Source of the DNA: Aulosira sp. FACHB-615
GTDB lineage: Bacteria > Cyanobacteriota > Cyanobacteriia > Cyanobacteriales > Nostocaceae
Direction: 5' to 3'
Length of the DNA: 55,242 nt
NCBI RefSeq assembly: GCF_014698045.1
Contig: NZ_JACJSE010000038.1
Coordinates: forward strand, 1 to 55,242
This document shows, one piece after another, positions 41,568 to 50,599 of this stretch (the first letter of the stretch is position 1; the number at the start of each line of letters is the position of its first letter). The position numbers were made by a program, and so were the translations under genes. The notes under the pieces are model-generated. The model was not told where the DNA came from. It saw nothing but the letters and a program-made list of their open reading frames with translations, and did no database searches.

Positions 41568-43919
41568 CTAGGATGCCATATAAAGTTGTGTTTTTAACTC
41601 TTGTAGGGCTGCTAAATATTTTTGCTTGTCACCAAACAGCTTAATGATTTCCATTGGTGTACCCAATTGGTTGATTGGCTGTACCCTGAGAACATTTATA
41701 TCCTCAATATTTTCGATACCTTCATCTGCGTACTTGTCCAAAAGCGCATTAAGAATAGCACGTACTGGTTCACTGTATTTGGCGAAGTAATCAGCTTGGC
41801 GTACTTTTTGAGCGCGATAGCGGCGGCTTAGGGGCGGCTGGTCAAATGCCACATGGCAAATTAAATCAAATGGGTCAAAGTCCTGGCCTACTTCATCTGC
41901 TAAAGCTTCGAGTAAGATTCCTTTTTCATTAAGTTCTTGAATAATTGCCTGTTTTTGTTCGGCCATACTCCAACGCTTGAGAAAATTATCAAGGGAGCTA
42001 AACTCTTGATGAACAGTTTTACGCGTGTAGTCTTTAATAGATTCAGTAATTAGCTTGCCATCTTTACCGTAATACTGCACCCGTTCACGAAGAATGGATA
42101 CTTCAACATTTGTAGGAGTGTACTTAATGCGTTTTTGTCCAGAATCAATAGGTGGGTCAATTAGAACCTCTCCCTCGCCACCATCTAAAACACTGCTTTT
42201 ATCATCTGGCGGAACTGGGGAGTCCCCTGTTTTAGGTTCATAAATCTGCACGGGATCGCCATCAAAAGCTGGATCTCTAAAATTATTTGTCGCTTTTTTA
42301 AAATCCATGATGGTGAAGTAAAACTTATCAAAATCCTCGTTAATCCGTGTTCCCCTTCCAATAATCTGCTTAAATTCGGTCATCGACCCAATATTACGGT
42401 CTAAGACAATTAACTTACAGGTCTGGGCATCTACGCCAGTAGACATTAATTTTGAGGTAGTGACAATTACCGGATACTGGCTTTCAGGCAAGATAAAATA
42501 GTCGAGTTCTGCTTTACCTTGTTTATCGTCGCCTGTAATCCGCATCACGTATTTACGATTTTGAGCTACTAAATCGCTGTTTTCGTTAATCAAAGCCACC
42601 CGCATTCTTTCAGCGTGGTCTATATCTTCGCAAAAGACTATGGTTTTATCAAACCGATTAGTTTGTTTGAGAAATTCAGTAATTTTTTTGGCAATTAAAA
42701 TATCTCGATTTTCTAAAACTAGTGTCCGGTTAATATCTTTTTGAGTGAAAACTTGGTCTTCAATTAACCGATTGTATTTATCAAGTTCTCCTGGTTCTGG
42801 TTGCCATCCATCTAAATCTCTATCAATATCAATCCTTACAACTTTATATGGGGCAAGATAGCCATCTTCAATCCCTTGCTTTAATGAATAAGTGTAGATG
42901 GGCTTGCCAAAATAGTTTATGTTAGAAATTTCTTCAGTTTCTTTGGGTGTGGCGGTTAACCCGATTTGAGTAGCTGAACAAAAATATTCTAAAACTTCTC
43001 TCCATCTGGAATCTTCTGCTGCACTTCCCCTATGGCATTCATCGACTACTATTAAATCAAAGAAATCAGGCGAAAATTGTTTATAAATGTTTTTCTCTTC
43101 TTCTGTGCCTGTAACCGCTTGGTAGAGACACAAATAAATTTCATAGGATTTATCTATTTGACGCTTTTTGATTTTCGTCATTGCCGAACCAAACGGTTTG
43201 AAGTCGTTGGTCTTAGTTTGGTCAACTAAAATATTTAGGTCAGCCAAAAACAAAATACGCTTTTTGGTCTTGGATTTCCACAATCGCCAAATAATTTGAA
43301 ATGCAGTATAAGTTTTACCTGTGCCAGTGGCCATCACCAACAAAATTCGGTTTTCACCTTTGGCGATCGCTTCGATTGTGTGATTAATCGCAGTTACTTG
43401 ATAGTAGCGAGGTACTTTACCACTGCCATCATCATAATAATCATGGGTGACAATGGGTTGCTGTGAGTTGTCAATTCCCTTCCAATCGCAATAGCGTTGC
43501 CACAGTTGTTTAGGTGAGGGAAAAGCATTAAGAGGGATTTCCTGCTCAATTTGCCCTGTGCTTACTGTAAAGTCATGCTCTAGAAAAGCGTCGCCGTTAG
43601 AACTATAAGCAAATGGCACATCCAACATCTCGGCATAAGCAAGTGCCTGCTGCATTCCACTACCAACACTATGGTTATTGTCCTTTGCTTCAACTACTGC
43701 AATTGGAATGTTGGGCTTGTAATAAAGGATGTAATCAGCACGTTTCGATTCTCCTCTAGTGACTAACTTCCCTCGGACATAAACTCTCCCTTTAGTCAAA
43801 ACCACTTCTTCACGCATTTGAGTATGCAGATTCCAACCTGCTTGCTCAACAATCGCTGGGGTAATGTACTTGGTGCAGATGTCGCGCTCACTTAGGGATT
43901 TCTTGTCAAGTTCGTCCAT
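41568..43919 (-). CDS. hsdR: type I restriction system endonuclease HsdR (EcoEI-like)
   Basis: A 783-residue motor and nuclease subunit. The N-terminal PD-(D/E)XK nuclease has RADYILYY (D62) and AVVEAKD (E77, K79). SF2 helicase motifs follow: Walker A ATGTGKT (197-203), DECH near 290, GLTATPKET and IGRGTRI near 520. The C-terminus is the EcoEI_R-type helical domain. The order hsdR-hsdM-hsdS is normal and all parts look intact, so a working restriction system is plausible. Confidence 0.93.
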   Translation of the reverse strand: MDELDKKSLSERDICTKYITPAIVEQAGWNLHTQMREEVVLTKGRVYVRGKLVTRGESKRADYILYYKPNIPIAVVEAKDNNHSVGSGMQQALAYAEMLDVPFAYSSNGDAFLEHDFTVSTGQIEQEIPLNAFPSPKQLWQRYCDWKGIDNSQQPIVTHDYYDDGSGKVPRYYQVTAINHTIEAIAKGENRILLVMATGTGKTYTAFQIIWRLWKSKTKKRILFLADLNILVDQTKTNDFKPFGSAMTKIKKRQIDKSYEIYLCLYQAVTGTEEEKNIYKQFSPDFFDLIVVDECHRGSAAEDSRWREVLEYFCSATQIGLTATPKETEEISNINYFGKPIYTYSLKQGIEDGYLAPYKVVRIDIDRDLDGWQPEPGELDKYNRLIEDQVFTQKDINRTLVLENRDILIAKKITEFLKQTNRFDKTIVFCEDIDHAERMRVALINENSDLVAQNRKYVMRITGDDKQGKAELDYFILPESQYPVIVTTSKLMSTGVDAQTCKLIVLDRNIGSMTEFKQIIGRGTRINEDFDKFYFTIMDFKKATNNFRDPAFDGDPVQIYEPKTGDSPVPPDDKSSVLDGGEGEVLIDPPIDSGQKRIKYTPTNVEVSILRERVQYYGKDGKLITESIKDYTRKTVHQEFSSLDNFLKRWSMAEQKQAIIQELNEKGILLEALADEVGQDFDPFDLICHVAFDQPPLSRRYRAQKVRQADYFAKYSEPVRAILNALLDKYADEGIENIEDINVLRVQPINQLGTPMEIIKLFGDKQKYLAALQELKTQLYMAS

Positions 43920-44251
43920 TAGATTGTTAATAAAGCAAATAAAACTTGTGGCAAGGTAGGTCTACTCTGCCAAAGGGATAAGTATCAAATCAGTTTTTAC
44001 ATAACTTTCTAAACTACAAGATAGCCGAAGTATTAATTAATGCCAATACTTTTTGTATATGTGTTTGCAAATTACAAATACTGTAATAATCCATAAGCGA
44101 TTTCTTCTAAAAGCTACTGAGAGATATTTCCACAGTAAAGATTACCGCTAAGTAATGTAAGTAATGGTTTGAGCGATTAGCAATTGTTGTAACTGAATTC
44201 TTGAAGAGATTTTGAAATTTTATTAATTTAAAGGTACTTTAGTAATAACTT
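43920..44251. other. intergenic region between hsdR and the AAA-CHAT gene
   Basis: No gene seen. AT-rich; should contain the hsdR promoter (leftward) and the end of the 47371 transcript. No clear terminator stem or operator was recognised. Confidence 0.4.
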
Positions 44252-47200
44252 TTAAAGTCCAAGTAATACATAAGATGCCCAAAAACTGGGTGCTTTATAG
44301 TTAGGATGTTGTAGTAATTTTAGCTGGGCCTTTCGGACAGCTTCGGCTGTGGTAATTCCACTCCTGAGTTGTCGGTAGAATTCACCAACAAACAAGGCTG
44401 TAGATTCATCGTCAATCTGCCATAGGGATGCGAGGGTACTGCGTGCCCCTGATCGTACTGCTGCTCCCGCTAGACCGACGAGGGCTGCATTATCTCCTAC
44501 TGCTGTCTGACAAGCACTCAAAACTAATAATTCTAATGCTCCTGAACGGCTTTCATTCCGGCTGCGGAGCAGATTGTTGAATTTTGTAACATTGATTGGG
44601 CCGTCGGCAGCTAAAATAAATGTATTTTCAGCGTGATAATTAAACTGACAGTGAGTTGCTAGATGCAGTACGTTGAATGGAACTGTATTCACGTTCTTTT
44701 CTAGTTCCTTGCTGGTGAAAGCCTGATCTAGCAAATTAGTTGTAGATACCCCAGCACTGGCAATTAGGTTGCTTTCAGACTTGATGGCAGGCAATGGTGC
44801 AAAGTTGGCAAAGCCTAGTGGGGGCTTAGTTAGACCAGCAATTAATACTCTCAATTGCTGTCTTACTAAAGATTTAGGGTTTTGGGGTTCTAGACCAAAA
44901 CTTAAGGCAATCGTGTATTTTTCTACTAAGTATTTCTTGCCATCGTAGAGTGCTGCTATTGGTAAATTACGTAATGCTCCATTCGGCACAAATATTAAGG
45001 TTTTCACCTTACTCTCTGACAATTGTGATTCAATTGGTCTCAGTAGCCAACTGTAAAGTTTTTGTGACTGAATTTTCAAGATACCAGTGGCAGCTGGATT
45101 GACAAAAGTTTTTCGTAGGTCAAGGAAAACTCGATCAACTTCTGCTTTAGTAATATTTGTAGTATAGTGCTGTAGAGGTTTATTATGAATTTTGACAATT
45201 ACCTGAAATTTATTAGCAAAAATAAATGGGTATATAATTGCAGTTTCTGGATCAATCTCTTCAGTCTGCTCTAACTTATCTTTTAAATACTTATTATCTA
45301 AATAAGCTTTGCCAAAAAAATTATTTAACTCTGCTATTTTAAAATATTTATTTATCTTAAGAATTTTTTTAAGATTTTGCGGATTAGAACCAGTTTCGGG
45401 GTATTCAAAAAGATACTGAATAAATCCTAGATAAACTCTTTCTAAAGTATTTTCAAAAGAAACCTGTATAGCCGGATTTATATTAGTAAAATCATTGTTT
45501 AAAGATTGAAGAATATTAAATGCTTCTGTATGAGCAGACAATGCTCCTTGAATATCCCCTTGAAGTTGTAGCAGACGACCTTTAATACTAAAAGTTTGGG
45601 CAAGAATTGCTAATCTAGTAGCAGAGTCGTTTTTCTCTACTGGGAAATTGAGTAAATTAAAGCTGTCTGAGATTGTTTTATTTGCTTTAGTTAAATTCCC
45701 AAGTTGTTGATATGCTATTGACATATTGTTCAATAAAATAGCTTGTTTTAATTGAGTATTTGTTATGGTGAGAGATAAAGATGCTTGCTCCCAAATCTGT
45801 TTTGCTTCTAAATCGTTATTATTATTGTAAAGTTCTCCACCTAGTTTTGATAATAATGAAAGTCTGTGGATTTCTTGCTCGGCAGTTTTTGCTTCTTCTC
45901 TTGCATCCCTTGCTTTTAAAATTTCTTTCCCTGCTACAAAAGCTAGAATAGATGTAATTAGTAAAGTTGAAATTAAAACAATAGTTCCAATACTTATTCG
46001 TCGTTGAGCTTTTTTATTAGCTTCACTTAATACTTTATTTCTGTGTTCCGCTGCTTCTCTATCCTTTTTCTCTCGCTCTAATGCAGCCTCTTGTTCCTTA
46101 GCAGCAATCCCTTCTTGAATTTCTTTTTCTTTACTAGCTGCTAAAAACTGTTTATCCTGATAACTTAAGTTCTTATCACTAGCCCATTTTTCAGCTTCCT
46201 GCAATGCCTTCTCGCGTAGTAATCTTGAATCATCAGTACCTCCAGATGCTACCCAAAAGCGAAAATTATCAGAATATGGACGAAGGTTATTTAATTGAGT
46301 TTCAATCCAATTTGAGTTAAATATTTCTCGGTAAATATGGTTATAAATTCTCAGCTTACCCTGCTGTCTAACAACTAATCCTGAAAGCTGTAACTCACTT
46401 TGCTCTAATGTCTCATCAGCTATTACCTGGGCTTGCTCCTCAGCGACTCGGACTTGTTGATACAGTTCTAGTAAATACCCTGCCCGTTGTTCATCACGTA
46501 AAATTCTGGCTTGAATTGTTCGCAAATGCTCAGGTTCATCCTGTGACTCCCAACTTTCAAGAATCCGTGACCTGACCACTTGTTCTAATAAACGAGGGCT
46601 ATCTTGCTCTGATTCCTCAACCATGAACTGACACAGCTTTTGAGTCAGAAATGGTTGCCCCCCAGTCCACTGCAAAATCTCCTGCATTATCGCTTGAGGA
46701 TTACTGAATTTCTCATACAAACCCTTCTCTAATGGCTCAACTTCATGCAATTGAAAGCCCTTGAGAGAGATAGCCTGACCAATATTAAACGGGGTACGAT
46801 TCTTGTCTTGTATTAAGCTCGTTGGTGATGCCACTCCCAGTAAACAAAATGTAAGGCGATTGTATTCTGGGTTATCAACTCGCAAGTTATAACAGGAACG
46901 GATAAAAGCAAAAAAATCATCTGTAGGAAAATTCAGACTGAGTACACTATCAATCTCGTCAACAAAAATAACAATATTTTCACTAATTTCAGTTAACAGT
47001 ATCTTAGTAAGAAAGTTACTAAATCTTAGTAATGGAGAGTTGACGTTATTCTGCTCCCACCAACTTTTAAAGTCGACATCCAAGACAAAACTATCAATTA
47101 GCTTAACAATCAAATCTGCATACCAGTTCTCTTGAGTTGCTGTCTGAATGCTAATAGATGACAAGTCAATAGCTGCACATTCTATACCAGCTTCACTCAA

Positions 47201-47371
47201 GCGGCTCATGGTTCTGACACGCAAGCTAGACTTGCCACTCTGCCTAGAATTCAATACATAACAAAACTTCCCTTGTAATAATGCCTCATACAATTCATCA
47301 TCTGCTTGGCGTTTGACATAAGTGCTGGCATTTTCAGGTAAACTTCCAGAGAAAATGTACTGGTCGTGCAT
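44252..47371 (-). CDS. AAA-TM-TPR-CHAT protein, 1039 aa
   Basis: A large immune-type protein: an N-terminal AAA-like (STAND/ORC-type) ATPase with P-loop NSRQSGKSSL (41-50) and Walker B IVIFVDEID (133-141), a winged-helix region, a coiled segment, one membrane helix at about 458-478 (GTIVLISTLLITSILAFVAG), TPR-like repeats at about 500-640 and a C-terminal CHAT domain with His in LHLATHCQF (about 903) and Cys in LVLSACQTA (about 948). The design suggests a membrane-tethered sensor that activates a protease. It begins 3 bp after the CHAT-AAA gene and must be cotranslated with it. Confidence 0.87.
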   Translation of the reverse strand: MHDQYIFSGSLPENASTYVKRQADDELYEALLQGKFCYVLNSRQSGKSSLRVRTMSRLSEAGIECAAIDLSSISIQTATQENWYADLIVKLIDSFVLDVDFKSWWEQNNVNSPLLRFSNFLTKILLTEISENIVIFVDEIDSVLSLNFPTDDFFAFIRSCYNLRVDNPEYNRLTFCLLGVASPTSLIQDKNRTPFNIGQAISLKGFQLHEVEPLEKGLYEKFSNPQAIMQEILQWTGGQPFLTQKLCQFMVEESEQDSPRLLEQVVRSRILESWESQDEPEHLRTIQARILRDEQRAGYLLELYQQVRVAEEQAQVIADETLEQSELQLSGLVVRQQGKLRIYNHIYREIFNSNWIETQLNNLRPYSDNFRFWVASGGTDDSRLLREKALQEAEKWASDKNLSYQDKQFLAASKEKEIQEGIAAKEQEAALEREKKDREAAEHRNKVLSEANKKAQRRISIGTIVLISTLLITSILAFVAGKEILKARDAREEAKTAEQEIHRLSLLSKLGGELYNNNNDLEAKQIWEQASLSLTITNTQLKQAILLNNMSIAYQQLGNLTKANKTISDSFNLLNFPVEKNDSATRLAILAQTFSIKGRLLQLQGDIQGALSAHTEAFNILQSLNNDFTNINPAIQVSFENTLERVYLGFIQYLFEYPETGSNPQNLKKILKINKYFKIAELNNFFGKAYLDNKYLKDKLEQTEEIDPETAIIYPFIFANKFQVIVKIHNKPLQHYTTNITKAEVDRVFLDLRKTFVNPAATGILKIQSQKLYSWLLRPIESQLSESKVKTLIFVPNGALRNLPIAALYDGKKYLVEKYTIALSFGLEPQNPKSLVRQQLRVLIAGLTKPPLGFANFAPLPAIKSESNLIASAGVSTTNLLDQAFTSKELEKNVNTVPFNVLHLATHCQFNYHAENTFILAADGPINVTKFNNLLRSRNESRSGALELLVLSACQTAVGDNAALVGLAGAAVRSGARSTLASLWQIDDESTALFVGEFYRQLRSGITTAEAVRKAQLKLLQHPNYKAPSFWASYVLLGL

Positions 47372-47374
47372 AGA

Positions 47375-48973
47375 TTACCCCAATCTTGCCAAGAAATACT
47401 GACGGTACAAATCACAACTAGCAATACAGTCATTACGTACTATTTTAAGCAGCCCCAAGCTATGCAATTTAAAAGTAATCTCTGGACTAAGTTGTACCGC
47501 CTGATTTGCTGTTATTACTCTTTTATAACTCTCCATTAGCCCAGAATCATTTTCTAAAGCTTCTAGTTGCTGCCGTAGATGATAGCTGAAGATTCCTTGT
47601 TCTGTTGGTGCTAGTGTTAATAGCTCCTCCAGCGTAATTTCTGGTTCCTTGAGGTTAGCGAGTGCCTGCTGTACTAGAAAAGGATGTCCCCCTACTAAGT
47701 GCATTAATTGGCTTAATCCATTTTTTGATAAAAAGCTATTTACCTCATACAGCTTCACCATTTCTTCTATCTGCTGTTGATTGAACTCAGGCAACTCTAT
47801 TGCTAATCCCACATTAAACGGTGAACGATTAATGTCTAATGTAGGGTAAGCTTCTGTGGAATTAACTACTATTAAACGTAGTTTTTTCCAAATCTTACCC
47901 ATTCTATCCCCTTGCTTGGCTGTTTCATACCAACTCCGCAATAGTAAGCAAAATTCGGAGAAGATATTGTCATGCTCAAATAACCTTTCAAAATTATCTA
48001 TAGCGAAAACTAAACTCTTATCAATGTCTGACAAGACATATCTTTGGAAATAACGAGTGCAACCTGTATTAATCCCCAAATTATCTGACCAATATTCATC
48101 CGTTTTATTTTCCAAATCCAGGGTATCCGAAACATTCACACACAGCCAATACAAGAATGTTTTTAAGTTTTTTAAAGTGGAATTATCAGCTAGTTTTAAA
48201 TCGAGTTTTACTGTTTTATAACCCTGTTTTCTTGAATAATTTAGTATCTTCTCCAGTAGTAATGTCTTTCCCATTTTTTGAGGAGCTTTAATCCTAATTA
48301 ACGCTCCTGGTTGCAAAATTGCACTGTAACATTTTTCTTCAATTGGTGGACGTTCAATGTATATCGTCTCTGAATTGTCTGAAGAATTTGATAATGCTAT
48401 TTCTTCTTTTGTAATTAGCTTAGGTGTTAGATTTTCAGCGATCCCGGCAATCTGGATCAAATTACAACCTAACCTATAAGCAAACTCATAACCCTTGTTT
48501 GCACCCAACCCATCATAAAAACCTACTGCAAACTCAATTGCGGCTCTATCGCCTATTTCTTGGCTCATACCGACAACATAATTTATGTGTCGCGCTATTT
48601 CTTTAGCTTGATATTGGGAATAGCAAGCATTGAGAACTACACACTCTACTTGTTGGGAGAATAGTTGAAACAACCCGGCTAAAGCTTCAGCATCAACTAG
48701 CTTTGCTGCGCCCATTTCATCTTCAAATACTAGACCTTCTTCTCCTGCTCCATGCCCTGAAAAATGAATTATCTGCGGTTCGTGTTCCAGGATTGCTCGA
48801 TGAATATCTCGGTAGCGTACTGCTTGGGCTGTGGCTATGGAATAGCGTTCTCGATTTTTTGACCTTTTTAGCCCTTCCTCAATCTCCCGCATCTCTTCAC
48901 CCAGACGCAGATATCTACTGCCGATGGGATTGGCAGCCAACAGTAGAATTTTCTGAGTTGCTTGAGTATTCAT
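47375..48973 (-). CDS. CHAT-AAA protein, 532 aa
   Basis: An N-terminal CHAT protease-like domain (His in HFSGHG, 70-75; Cys C117 in LNACYS) is followed by an AAA-like ATPase domain with P-loop APQKMGKT (230-237) and Walker B-like LVFAIDNFERLF. The C-terminus is a winged-helix-like region (LSPEITFKLHSLGLLKIVRN). The arrangement mirrors the next gene, where CHAT is C-terminal. Its first 106 codons and promoter are shared with the truncated copy at 35611. An N-terminal CHAT fused to a STAND-like ATPase is a frequent cyanobacterial conflict architecture; trigger and target are unknown. Confidence 0.85.
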   Translation of the reverse strand: MNTQATQKILLLAANPIGSRYLRLGEEMREIEEGLKRSKNRERYSIATAQAVRYRDIHRAILEHEPQIIHFSGHGAGEEGLVFEDEMGAAKLVDAEALAGLFQLFSQQVECVVLNACYSQYQAKEIARHINYVVGMSQEIGDRAAIEFAVGFYDGLGANKGYEFAYRLGCNLIQIAGIAENLTPKLITKEEIALSNSSDNSETIYIERPPIEEKCYSAILQPGALIRIKAPQKMGKTLLLEKILNYSRKQGYKTVKLDLKLADNSTLKNLKTFLYWLCVNVSDTLDLENKTDEYWSDNLGINTGCTRYFQRYVLSDIDKSLVFAIDNFERLFEHDNIFSEFCLLLRSWYETAKQGDRMGKIWKKLRLIVVNSTEAYPTLDINRSPFNVGLAIELPEFNQQQIEEMVKLYEVNSFLSKNGLSQLMHLVGGHPFLVQQALANLKEPEITLEELLTLAPTEQGIFSYHLRQQLEALENDSGLMESYKRVITANQAVQLSPEITFKLHSLGLLKIVRNDCIASCDLYRQYFLARLG

Positions 48974-49109
48974 GAATTTGGGCTAGAGTTTGCCAACAGC
49001 ACGGGTTTATATAGAACTTACATCTTGAGTATGTGGTTTTACGCAAAAGAGCGCAATATTTCTCTTACAAGAGGTAAACAATCAGCAATATTACGGCTGT
49101 GGTTAATTT

Positions 49110-49388
49110 CTGTTAGGTGCGATCGCTTATCTCAAAGAGGCGATACGGACTTGGAAAGGAATCAAATCACCGGAAGCTGTGTTTGTCGCTGCTTGCAAGG
49201 AGGGACGAAAGCCGGAAGCACAACAGGCCAAGTCTGGTGTGGTTGCTTGGTTCGAGTGGGCGAGGCGGCAGCGGATTGTGATTGCGATGTCGGGTGAGGT
49301 TGTGTATACGCCGGATGGTGGGGCGGTGTCGGTGGCGGAGATGATGCGGCGGTTTCCGATGCAGGGGCAGGATGGTGTATGTGGCTAA
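49110..49388 (+). CDS. orphan small reading frame, copy B
   Basis: About 92 codons with the same core as copies A and C (LKEAIRTWKGIKSPEAVFVA; WARRQRIVIAMSGEVVYTP), but the end is extended to MRRFPMQGQDGVCG. The only possible initiators are CTG/TTA-like codons after an in-frame TAA, so expression is uncertain despite conserved protein sequence. It sits between the divergent promoter and the HNH gene. Confidence 0.52.
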   Translation: MLGAIAYLKEAIRTWKGIKSPEAVFVAACKEGRKPEAQQAKSGVVAWFEWARRQRIVIAMSGEVVYTPDGGAVSVAEMMRRFPMQGQDGVCG

Positions 49389-49591
49389 AATTCTGAAATA
49401 GTCAATAGTGAAGTCAAGTAAAAATTGTATACCTTAATTAAGGCTGAGTACGGTTATCTCTACACCTGCAATAGTACATTTATACGTATAACTGCGCTAA
49501 GATTTTAGAAAGCGTATGTTTACGTTTAATATCTAATAATTTATTGCTTTATGCCCAATACTGGCTTAAAGCATAATGCCTTCATATCAAT
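49389..49591. promoter_or_regulatory. conserved leader before the HNH gene
   Basis: Matches 36003-36228 before the CD-NTase gene with scattered differences and retains the palindrome CCTTAATTAAGG. Conserved in two places with different downstream genes, so it probably carries the rightward promoter. Confidence 0.5.
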
Positions 49592-49654
49592 ATGGTTAAA
49601 ACAGTTAATCAGGCTTTTGAAATTTTTTTAAAATTATTGTTTGAGATATTTAAT

Positions 49655-50518
49655 ATGGTGAAAAAGCGTAAAGATATAAATAAAAAAATTAAAAACCAAA
49701 TAATTGAAGAAGCGGGGTATAAATGTGCGAATCCTGGATGTCCTAATTGGAGAGCAGAAATACATCATATTAAAGAATGGGCTGTTTTTGGCTCTAATGA
49801 TCCTTCTATCCTTATTGCTTTATGTCCATCTTGTCATGATGCAGTACATAATGGAAAACTGAAAATTCCTGATGAATTATTATATTCATGGAAATCTATA
49901 CAGCGAAAAGATGAACATAGCTTTGCCCATCTTTATGTAGAGCCATCTCAAGAGATAAAGTTACTTACAGGACAAATAGCTCTTACTACTATAAATAATA
50001 ATATTACTATTTTTGAAATTTCAAACCAAAATAGATTTAGCTTTAGGCTATTAAATAATAATATTGTTTTAATTAATTTAACTATTACTAGTTTAAGTGG
50101 TAAGGAAGTCCTGAATGTAATTGACAATTACACAAATGTCTACGCTAAGGATAGCGTTACTTTTAACTACATACCAGGACATATAAAAATATTTACTAAG
50201 AATGCTGATTTATTTATTTCCTCTGAATCAGTTAGGAAAATGCGTACAGTAGAGCCAGATTTTTTATATGACAATGAACTCATCCTCCTTGAATTGCAAG
50301 TAGTAAAACCAGGACATATAAAAGTTAAAGGTTGCTGGAGTGATAAAGATTATACTATTATTATTACTGACCAGTCATTAGCTTTCATAAAAGACTCTCG
50401 GAAGGCTCCATTAAGGATTATGGGGGGCGGTGATAATACCGTTATTAGATATATAGGCTCTGTTGATTGTGCTTTATTTGGATTTAGGGATAAAAATACA
50501 GGTGCGCTAAAAATATAA
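49655..50518 (+). CDS. HNH endonuclease-like protein with unknown C-terminal domain
   Basis: A 287-residue protein. Residues 1-75 are an HNH nuclease of the beta-beta-alpha-metal type: YKCANPGC (zinc pair), AEIHHIKEW, LIALCPSCHDAVHNGK. The remaining 200 residues are beta-rich (INLTITSLSGKEVLNVIDNY; LLELQVVKPGHIKVKGCWSD) and unrecognised; they may sense a trigger. The open frame begins 21 codons earlier at 49592 with MVKTVNQAFEIFL, identical in style to the CD-NTase start, so a fused or leader-coupled start is possible. I prefer the ATG at 49655 because the HNH fold starts there. Confidence 0.78.
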   Translation: MVKKRKDINKKIKNQIIEEAGYKCANPGCPNWRAEIHHIKEWAVFGSNDPSILIALCPSCHDAVHNGKLKIPDELLYSWKSIQRKDEHSFAHLYVEPSQEIKLLTGQIALTTINNNITIFEISNQNRFSFRLLNNNIVLINLTITSLSGKEVLNVIDNYTNVYAKDSVTFNYIPGHIKIFTKNADLFISSESVRKMRTVEPDFLYDNELILLELQVVKPGHIKVKGCWSDKDYTIIITDQSLAFIKDSRKAPLRIMGGGDNTVIRYIGSVDCALFGFRDKNTGALKI

Positions 50519-50599
50519 AAAATATTTGTATTCTTGGCAAGAAATTATAATTTTAGAAAAAATATACTCTAAAAAGTATGCTAAGAATAAATTTATATC

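Larger units (their letters stand above)
48662..49633. repeat. direct repeat, copy B (divergent hub)
   Basis: Partner of 35295-36270. Here the leftward CHAT gene is full length and the rightward gene start (MVKTVNQAFEIFL, 49592) leads into an HNH gene instead of a CD-NTase. The identical 316-bp core implies recent duplication or gene conversion, while the flanks have drifted. Confidence 0.93.

Noticed and set aside
48703..49297. Plus-strand frames over the CHAT gene start and hub (for example 48703-48975 and 48962-49297)
   Set aside because: They are antisense or alternative frames of the hub. Their identity between the two hub copies reflects identical DNA, not protein selection.
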